Assembly: GCF_012927455.1 (NCBI RefSeq)
Contig: NZ_JABBPE010000015.1
Coordinates: 62,001-126,000, forward strand
DNA length: 64,000 bases
Reading direction: 5' to 3'
Source of the DNA: Polaromonas sp.
GTDB lineage: Bacteria > Pseudomonadota > Gammaproteobacteria > Burkholderiales > Burkholderiaceae_C
Shown: positions 58,173 to 64,000 of the stretch, in pieces
How positions within the stretch are numbered: position 1 is the first letter of the stretch
How the letters are laid out: every line of letters starts with the position of its first letter
Program-made: the position numbers and the translations under genes
The notes under the pieces: generated by a model
Database searches by the model: none
What the model was told of the DNA's origin: nothing
Seen by the model: the letters and a program-made list of their open reading frames with translations, nothing else

Positions 58173-58204
58173 GCTGCGTCTAACAAGGCTGACCGAGCCC
58201 TTCT

Positions 58205-58849
58205 TCAGGCAGGCGGCGGCTCGGTCTTGGGTTTGTAGTCGCAAAAGGGCGCCACCGCGCATTGCCAGCACAGCGGCTTGCGCGCGATGCAGACATAACG
58301 CCCGTGCAGGATCAGCCAATGGTGGGCGTCCAGCAGGTACTCGGCGGGTACGCGCTGCATCAGCCTCATTTCCACTTCCACCGGGGTTTTACCGGGGGCC
58401 AGGCCGGTGCGGTTACTGACGCGAAAAATGTGTGTGTCAACCGCCATCACGGCCTCGCCAAAAGCCGAGTTCAGCACCACGTTGGCAGTTTTGCGGCCCA
58501 CGCCGGGCAGGGCTTGCAGCGCCTCGAGCGTGCGTGGCACCTGCCCGCCGTGCAAGTCCACCAGCATGCGGCAGGCTTGCATCAGGTGTCTGGCTTTGCT
58601 GCGGTAAAGACCAATGGTCTTGATATAGCCCTCCAGACCTTCCGGCCCCAGATCAAGAATCGCCTGTGGCGTGTTGGCCTTCACAAACAGTTTGCGCGTG
58701 GCCTTGTTCACGCCCACGTCAGTGGCCTGCGCACTTAACAGCACGGCGGCCAACAGCTCAAACACGCTGGTGTATTCAAGCTCGGTCACCGGCATCGGGT
58801 TGGCGGCCTTGAGCGTCGCAAAAAAGGGCTCGATGTAGTCCTGTTTCAT
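58205..58849 (-). CDS. nth: Endonuclease III
   Basis: 214-residue DNA glycosylase/AP lyase of base-excision repair acting on oxidised pyrimidines. The helix-hairpin-helix is ALPGVGRKTANVVL (with the catalytic Lys), the catalytic Asp lies in VDTHIFRVSNR, and a C-x6-C-x2-C-x5-C cluster (CIARKPLCWQCAVAPFC) binds [4Fe-4S]. It is 22 bases downstream of the glutamate dehydrogenase gene and convergent with the hydratase gene. Length and motifs are standard. Confidence 0.96.
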   Translation of the reverse strand: MKQDYIEPFFATLKAANPMPVTELEYTSVFELLAAVLLSAQATDVGVNKATRKLFVKANTPQAILDLGPEGLEGYIKTIGLYRSKARHLMQACRMLVDLHGGQVPRTLEALQALPGVGRKTANVVLNSAFGEAVMAVDTHIFRVSNRTGLAPGKTPVEVEMRLMQRVPAEYLLDAHHWLILHGRYVCIARKPLCWQCAVAPFCDYKPKTEPPPA

Positions 58850-58870
58850 GGGGGCTGACAGCGCCGCCGC

Positions 58871-61800
58871 TCAGGCCAGGTGACGCAGTTCGCGCAGCGC
58901 CACCGAAACCGGTGCCAGGTCTGCGCTCTGGGTGCTGATGCTGGTCAGCATCTGGCGCAGGCGTTCAATCGACTGCGCGTTTTGGGCCTGCCAGGCCGCC
59001 AGATCTTCGCCACGCGACAACAGGCCTTGGGTGATCTGGCTGGCGATCGAATAAACGTCGTCGCGCGCGCTGCCACGGGCCTGGGTTTGCCACAGCGTGT
59101 CGGCGGGCAAGCGCTTGATTTCCGCGCGCCAGAGCGTCAGGCCGAGTTCGGCGTCCACACCAAAATAAGCGCGCGCCGCCTGCTCCAGCCCGGTACTGGC
59201 GTTTTGCGCCAGATCGACCAGGTCGAGTGCCGGGAAGATGAAATCGAGTGCTGACAGGTTTTGCGCCAGCGCCGGCGCCACGCCGGCCTGCACCAGTGCC
59301 TGCGTCGCCTGCTCCCAGCGCGAGTGGGCGGGTGCCGGCAGCCAGTCCGCCAGATGGGCGCGCAGCTCGCGCGCGGCCGGCTGGTAGCGCTCAATCAGAG
59401 TCGGCAGATCGGTGCTCTGGGTGCGCACGCGCAACATCCAGCGCGACGCGCGCTGGGCAATGGCCATCAGTTTTGACAGCAGGCTTAGCTGCAGTGTTGC
59501 CTCTATCTGGTAGTCCAGCGCGTCGATCTGATCCCACAGCGCTTCCAGGTCGAAGATTTCGCGCGCCAGTGTGAAGGCGCGAATCACGTCGGCCGCTGTC
59601 GCGCCCGACTCCGACGCGATGTAGTTGACGAAGGTCGCGCCGGTGCGGTTGAGCACCGTGTTGGTGATGACGGTGGCGATGATCTCGCGCTTGAGCGGGT
59701 GGCTGGCAATGGCCGCGCCGAATTTCTCGGTCAGAACCCTGGGGAAGTAGGCCTTGAGCGCACGGCTGTAGTACGGGTCGTCCGGCAAGTTGCTGGCCAA
59801 CAGCTCGTCGAACACCGACATCTTGGCGTAGGCCAGCACCACCGCACCTTCGGGTGCCGTGAGTCCGGACTTCTTGGCCTTGCGCAGCGCAATTTCTTCG
59901 TCGCTGGGCAGAAACTCCAGCGCGCGGTTCAGGCGCCCGGCATTTTCAAGCCACTGCATCAGCCGTTGCTGCCCGTCCAGCACGTACAGCGGGCGATGGC
60001 TGGCGACGTTGAGCGCCTGCGTCTGGTAGTAGTTGTCGGTCAGCACCAGCAGGCCAACCTCGTCCGTCATCGAGGCCAGCAGGTCGTTGCGCTGCTTCAG
60101 CGTCAAGTCGCCCGCTTCCACCACGCTGCCCAGCAGGATCTTGATGTTGACCTCGTGGTCGGAGCAGTCAACACCGGCCGAGTTGTCGATGGCATCGGTG
60201 TAGATCAGGCCGCCCTTGCGCGCATATTCGACGCGGCCGTTTTGCGTGCAGCCCAGGTTGCCGCCCTCGGCCAGCACCTTGCAGCGCAGCTCGTTACCGT
60301 TGACGCGATACGCGTCGCCGGCCTTGTCGCCCACCTGGGCGTGACTCTCAAAACTGGCTTTGACATAGGTGCCGATACCGCCGTTGTAGAGCAGGTCCAC
60401 TGGCGCCAGCAAGATGGCCCGCAGCAACTCGACCGGGGCCAGCTCGGCGGCCTCGATGCCCAGCGCGGCGCGGGCTTGCGGGCTCAAGCGGATGGCCTTG
60501 GCCGAGCGCGCATACACGCCGCCACCCAGGGAAATCAGGCTTTTGTCGTAGTCGTCCCAGCTTGATTGGGGCAGCGCAAACAGGCGCTGCCGCTCGGCAA
60601 AAGAGCGCGCCGCATCGGGCGTGGGATCGATAAAGATGTGGCGGTGGTCAAACGCCGCCACCAGCCCGATGTGCTCGGACAGCAGCATACCGTTGCCAAA
60701 CACGTCGCCCGACATGTCGCCGATGCCCGCCACCGTGAACGGCGTCGTTTGGGTGTTGATCGACAAGGAGCGGAAGTGGCGCTTGACGGATTCCCAGGCG
60801 CCGCGCGCCGTGATGCCCATTTTCTTGTGGTCGTAGCCGACCGAGCCGCCCGAGGCAAAAGCGTCCCCCAGCCAGAAGCCATAGTCGGCCGACACACTGT
60901 TGGCAATGTCGGAAAAGGTGGCCGTGCCCTTGTCGGCCGCCACCACCAGGTAGGGGTCGTCCTCGTCATGCCGCACCACATTGGCCGGCGGCACCACCGT
61001 GCCCTTCACCACGTTGTCGGTCAGGTCCAGCAGGCCCGAGAGAAAGAGCTTGTAGCAGGCCACGCCCTCGGCCTGATATGCGGGCCGGTTGCTGGACGGC
61101 GGGGCGTTCTTGAGCACGAAGCCGCCCTTGGATCCAACCGGCACTATCACGGTGTTCTTGACCTGCTGGGCCTTGACCAGCCCCAGCACTTCGGTGCGGA
61201 AGTCTTCCCGGCGGTCAGACCAGCGCAGGCCGCCGCGCGCCACCTTGCCGCCGCGCAGATGCACGCCTTCGACGCGCGGCGAATAGACCCATATTTCAAA
61301 CAGCGGCTTGGGCTCGGGCACGCCGGGCACTTCGCGCGGGTTGAGCTTGAGCGCCAGGTAAGGTTTGGCTTGGCCGGTCGCAGTTTGTTGCCACGCGTTG
61401 GTGCGCAGGGTGGCACGCAGCGTAAGAAAGAACTGGCGCAGGATGCGGTCTTCGTCCAGGCTGGCCACCGCGCCCAGATCGGCCTCGATCTGCTGCGTTA
61501 GCCGTTGCTGGGCTTCATCGCGATTACCGGGAAGGGCCGGGTCGAAGCGCGCGTTGAACAGCTCCAGCAGTCTTTCTGCAATGCCCGCGTTGTTATTCAG
61601 CGTGGCCTCGATGTAGCTTTGGCTGAAGGCAAAACCCAGTTGCTTGAAGTAGCGCGTGTAGGCGCGCAGCACGGCAATGGCGCGCGCGTCGAGTGCCGTC
61701 GTCAGCACCAGCCGGTTCAGGTCGTCGCTTTCCACCTCGCCGCGCCAGGCTTGCGCAAACAGGTCTTCAAAGCGGGCCCTGACAGTGGCCAGATCGGTAC

Positions 61801-63625
61801 TGGCCGGCAGTTGCAAGCCCAGGTCGTGAATCCACAGGTTGTCGCTGCCGATTTGATAGGGATGCTCGTCAAGCACCCGGGCGCCCATGCGCTCTAGCAC
61901 CGGCAGCGAGTCCGACAGCGGGACTTTGGAGGTGTTGTAGATCTTCAGCCGCAGCAGGCCTTCGCCGGCGTCAAGCGGGCGGTACAGCTTGACCGCCAGC
62001 GGCGAGGCGGGGCTCAGGCTGGCCAGCATGTCGGCGTCTTCAGCCGCCACCGCCGCAGAAAAATCCTCACGGTAGGCCGTGGGGAATGAACTGGCAAAGC
62101 GGTGCGCCAGCGCCAGCCCCGGCCCCTCGCCGTGCAAGCGCAGCAGTTCGCTGGTGCATTCGTCTTCCCAGCGCTCGGCCAGCCGCGCCAGCCGCGCCTC
62201 AAGCGCGCGCAGGTCAACGCTCATGGGCGCGCGCTCTTTGGCGCGCACCAGGTAGTGGATGCGCGCCAGCGGGTTGTCTGTCAGCATGGGCGTGAATTCG
62301 AGCGACTGGCCGTCCAGCGCCGCCATCAGCTCGTTGCCAATCTTCACGCGCAGCTCGGTGTTGTAGCGGTCACGCGGCACAAAGACCTGGGCTGAGGTAA
62401 AGCGGCCAAACGGGTCGCGGCGCAGGAACAGCCGGGTGCGCTGGCGCTCTTGTAGCCGCAAGATGCCGATGGCATGCTCGGCCAACGTGGCGGTATCGAT
62501 CTGGAACAATTCGTCGCGCGGGTAGACGTCGAGGATGGACTGCAGCGACTTGGCGGCGTGGCTCTCAGGCACCACCCCCGCGCCGGCGATCACGTCGGCC
62601 GCACGCCGCCGCACCTGCGGAATATCGGTCACAGCGGCGGCATAGGCGGTCGAGGTGTAAAGCCCCAGAAAACGGGCCTCGCCGACTATCTTGCCGCTGT
62701 CGTCAAAGCGCCTGACCGCGATGTAGTCCAGCCAGGCGGGACGGTGCACGGTGGCGCGCGTCATGGCCTTGGTGATCAGCACCAGTTCGTCGGTTGCCAG
62801 CAAGGCCACGGCCTCTGGCGGCAGGCGCGACGCCGCCGTTTGCGGCACGCCGCGCAGTATACCCAGGCCAGAGTCGGGCCGCGCGATCAGGCTGACGGTG
62901 TCGCCATCGCGCTGCATGTCATAGTCGCGCGCACCCAGAAAAGTGAAATGCCGGTCTTGCAGCCAACGCAAAAATTCAAGGCCTTCCTGCTTGCTGGTGG
63001 ACGACAGCTGCGAGCGCTCCACCTCCGATTCCAGGGCCTGAACCCGCTCAATCATGGCGCGCCAGTCCTGCACCGCGGCCCTGACGTCGCCCAGCACCCC
63101 GTCCAGATCACGGCCCAGCGCATCGCGATCTGCGGCGCCCAGAATGCGGTCGCATTCCACCATGATGAGCGACTCGATAGGCGCGTCTGGTGCGGTGGCG
63201 CTGCCGCCCGCCACGCTGCTGACCGTCTCTGGACGACCCTGCGCATTGCGGGCCACGCGCAGCAGGGGGTGCACGATCCAGTGGGCCGTGCGGCCACTGC
63301 GGTTGATCGCCATGGTGACCGAATCGACCAGGAAGGGCATGTTGTCGTGCACGATCTGGACCGAGGTGTGGTCGCTGACAAAACCGTCTTCTCCCAGCGT
63401 CGGGTTGAACACCCGTATCCGGGCGCTCTGGCTGGCGCGGGGCGCATCCAGCAAACGCCAGTGGGCGCTGGCAATGCCAAACAGCGTGGCCGGCCCGCGC
63501 GCAAGAATTTCGTCCGGGTCGGTGTTTTCAAAGTAGGCCGAGACAAACTCGGAAAGCCGTTTGGTATTGGACCCGGCATGCTCGGCGGTATAGGCCAGCA
63601 GATCTGCAAGCGGTGAGTGGTTCAT
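58871..63625 (-). CDS. gdhB: NAD-specific glutamate dehydrogenase, large type (GDH-180)
   Basis: 1584 residues, the giant bacterial NAD-glutamate dehydrogenase (PF05088). A long N-terminal regulatory region with ACT-like parts leads to the catalytic core near 800-870 (RGGLRWSDRREDFRTEVLGL, VPVGSKGGFVLK), the dinucleotide fold (GGIGTYVK, AEGGNLGCTQ) and a C-terminal helical domain. It oxidises glutamate to 2-oxoglutarate and ammonia, usually in catabolism of glutamate, arginine or related amino acids. It feeds 2-oxoglutarate, the substrate of the odh complex at the left end. Upstream, three 10-bp direct repeats and an inverted repeat mark a likely regulatory region. Confidence 0.96.
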   Translation of the reverse strand: MNHSPLADLLAYTAEHAGSNTKRLSEFVSAYFENTDPDEILARGPATLFGIASAHWRLLDAPRASQSARIRVFNPTLGEDGFVSDHTSVQIVHDNMPFLVDSVTMAINRSGRTAHWIVHPLLRVARNAQGRPETVSSVAGGSATAPDAPIESLIMVECDRILGAADRDALGRDLDGVLGDVRAAVQDWRAMIERVQALESEVERSQLSSTSKQEGLEFLRWLQDRHFTFLGARDYDMQRDGDTVSLIARPDSGLGILRGVPQTAASRLPPEAVALLATDELVLITKAMTRATVHRPAWLDYIAVRRFDDSGKIVGEARFLGLYTSTAYAAAVTDIPQVRRRAADVIAGAGVVPESHAAKSLQSILDVYPRDELFQIDTATLAEHAIGILRLQERQRTRLFLRRDPFGRFTSAQVFVPRDRYNTELRVKIGNELMAALDGQSLEFTPMLTDNPLARIHYLVRAKERAPMSVDLRALEARLARLAERWEDECTSELLRLHGEGPGLALAHRFASSFPTAYREDFSAAVAAEDADMLASLSPASPLAVKLYRPLDAGEGLLRLKIYNTSKVPLSDSLPVLERMGARVLDEHPYQIGSDNLWIHDLGLQLPASTDLATVRARFEDLFAQAWRGEVESDDLNRLVLTTALDARAIAVLRAYTRYFKQLGFAFSQSYIEATLNNNAGIAERLLELFNARFDPALPGNRDEAQQRLTQQIEADLGAVASLDEDRILRQFFLTLRATLRTNAWQQTATGQAKPYLALKLNPREVPGVPEPKPLFEIWVYSPRVEGVHLRGGKVARGGLRWSDRREDFRTEVLGLVKAQQVKNTVIVPVGSKGGFVLKNAPPSSNRPAYQAEGVACYKLFLSGLLDLTDNVVKGTVVPPANVVRHDEDDPYLVVAADKGTATFSDIANSVSADYGFWLGDAFASGGSVGYDHKKMGITARGAWESVKRHFRSLSINTQTTPFTVAGIGDMSGDVFGNGMLLSEHIGLVAAFDHRHIFIDPTPDAARSFAERQRLFALPQSSWDDYDKSLISLGGGVYARSAKAIRLSPQARAALGIEAAELAPVELLRAILLAPVDLLYNGGIGTYVKASFESHAQVGDKAGDAYRVNGNELRCKVLAEGGNLGCTQNGRVEYARKGGLIYTDAIDNSAGVDCSDHEVNIKILLGSVVEAGDLTLKQRNDLLASMTDEVGLLVLTDNYYQTQALNVASHRPLYVLDGQQRLMQWLENAGRLNRALEFLPSDEEIALRKAKKSGLTAPEGAVVLAYAKMSVFDELLASNLPDDPYYSRALKAYFPRVLTEKFGAAIASHPLKREIIATVITNTVLNRTGATFVNYIASESGATAADVIRAFTLAREIFDLEALWDQIDALDYQIEATLQLSLLSKLMAIAQRASRWMLRVRTQSTDLPTLIERYQPAARELRAHLADWLPAPAHSRWEQATQALVQAGVAPALAQNLSALDFIFPALDLVDLAQNASTGLEQAARAYFGVDAELGLTLWRAEIKRLPADTLWQTQARGSARDDVYSIASQITQGLLSRGEDLAAWQAQNAQSIERLRQMLTSISTQSADLAPVSVALRELRHLA

Positions 63626-63655
63626 GGTGTCTCCGGCGGTTGTTTTCTTGTTTTC

Positions 63656-63700
63656 GTTCTTTGTAAGAACGGGTACGGAAGGGGACGAATGGGTACGAAG
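63656..63700. promoter_or_regulatory. Inverted repeat plus three 10-bp direct repeats upstream of gdhB
   Basis: GTTCTT-TGT-AAGAAC (63656-63670), immediately followed by GGGTACGGAA, GGGGACGAAT and GGGTACGAAG (63671-63700), one helical turn apart. Lies 31-75 bases before the gdhB start, in the right place for an activator or repressor. Confidence 0.5.
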
Positions 63701-63891
63701 ATTCTAGGCCTGCCGGTGGTCTGGGGATGACTTCCGCAGGGGCAAAGCATGGTCTCATGCCGGAGTTGCATCGGCTGTGGCCACGGGCCCGCGTCGGCGG
63801 CTGTCGCCTGGAACTTTGCGCGGAAACTTTGGTTACCATGGTCCGCTACCCCTTTCTCAATTCATCCCTAACTTTTCTCTACTGGGCTCCC

Positions 63892-64000
63892 ATGCAATTT
63901 GCCGACCGCCTCAACAACGTAGAAACCTCCGCCATCCGCGAGCTGTTCAAGCTGCTAGGCAAGCCCGGCATCATCAGCTTTGCCGGCGGCTTTCCAGACA
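63892..64000 (+). CDS. Class I PLP aminotransferase, 5' end only
   Basis: 36 residues are visible from ATG 63892 to the window edge. The text LNNVETSAIRELFKLLG and PGIISFAGGFPD is the N-terminus of MocR-like or 2-aminoadipate-type class I aminotransferases (LysN/ARO8-like). It is divergent from gdhB across a 266-base gap, so both may share control and both act on glutamate or 2-oxoglutarate. The catalytic Lys lies outside the window. Confidence 0.85.
   Translation, partial: MQFADRLNNVETSAIRELFKLLGKPGIISFAGGFPD

Overview
The window is a high-GC chromosomal segment from a betaproteobacterium of the order Burkholderiales, most likely the family Comamonadaceae (Polaromonas, Rhodoferax or Variovorax type). 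This rests on the gene order scpB-rluB-ndk-rlmN-pilW-rodZ-ispG-hisS-yfgM-bamB-der-hfq-hflX-hflK-hflC-DUF2065-hisZ-purA, on protein character, and on two dispersed intergenic repeat families that I associate with that family. The genus is inference. I saw no tRNA, rRNA, CRISPR array, insertion sequence or prophage.

Layout. 0-2 kb: the end of a thiosulfate-oxidising sox operon (soxX 3' end, soxB). 2.2-9.8 kb: 2-oxoglutarate dehydrogenase (odhA, odhB, lpdA) followed by zapE and a secreted coiled-coil protein. 9.8-14.7 kb: a PP2C phosphatase, a DUF465 protein, a DinG/YoaA helicase, bamD and rluD. 14.8-33.6 kb: the conserved housekeeping block, all on the + strand and with many ATGA or TAATG overlaps. 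It covers chromosome condensation, rRNA modification, type IV pilus and cell-shape factors, isoprenoid synthesis, outer-membrane assembly, Hfq, the HflKC protease modulators and purine synthesis. 33.6-40.7 kb: a purine-type phosphoribosyltransferase, a PLP lyase, mnmH-tesA opposed to a lone ybbA-like ATPase, a potassium channel and rlmB. 40.8-49.9 kb: an accessory stretch with an SbtA-like bicarbonate transporter and divergent LysR regulator, a split chromate transporter, a thiolase, thioredoxin-fold proteins, an NYN/OST-HTH protein, a universal stress protein and a hemerythrin-like protein. 49.9-58.2 kb: a catabolic module (FAD/Fe-S oxidase, GntR regulator, class V aminotransferase, Bug-type binding protein, CaiB CoA-transferase, enoyl-CoA hydratase). 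58.2-64 kb: nth, the giant NAD-glutamate dehydrogenase and the start of a class I aminotransferase.

The most unusual content is a short dispersed repeat. Thirteen copies share the core GCTAT-N7-ATAGC, with variable spacer sequence but constant spacer length in the twelve copies that keep both arms. All six copies left of 39.9 kb face one way and all six right of 44.1 kb face the other. One copy lies inside the bamB reading frame and encodes most of its lipoprotein signal peptide. Another has lost its right arm exactly where a ribosome binding site for a phosphoribosyltransferase now sits. A second repeat family, with two copies, forms consecutive hairpins that show compensatory base changes. 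Candidate control sites include twin 14-bp palindromes between the GntR gene and the catabolic operon, a 14-bp palindrome between the LysR gene and the bicarbonate transporter, and three 10-bp direct repeats upstream of glutamate dehydrogenase.
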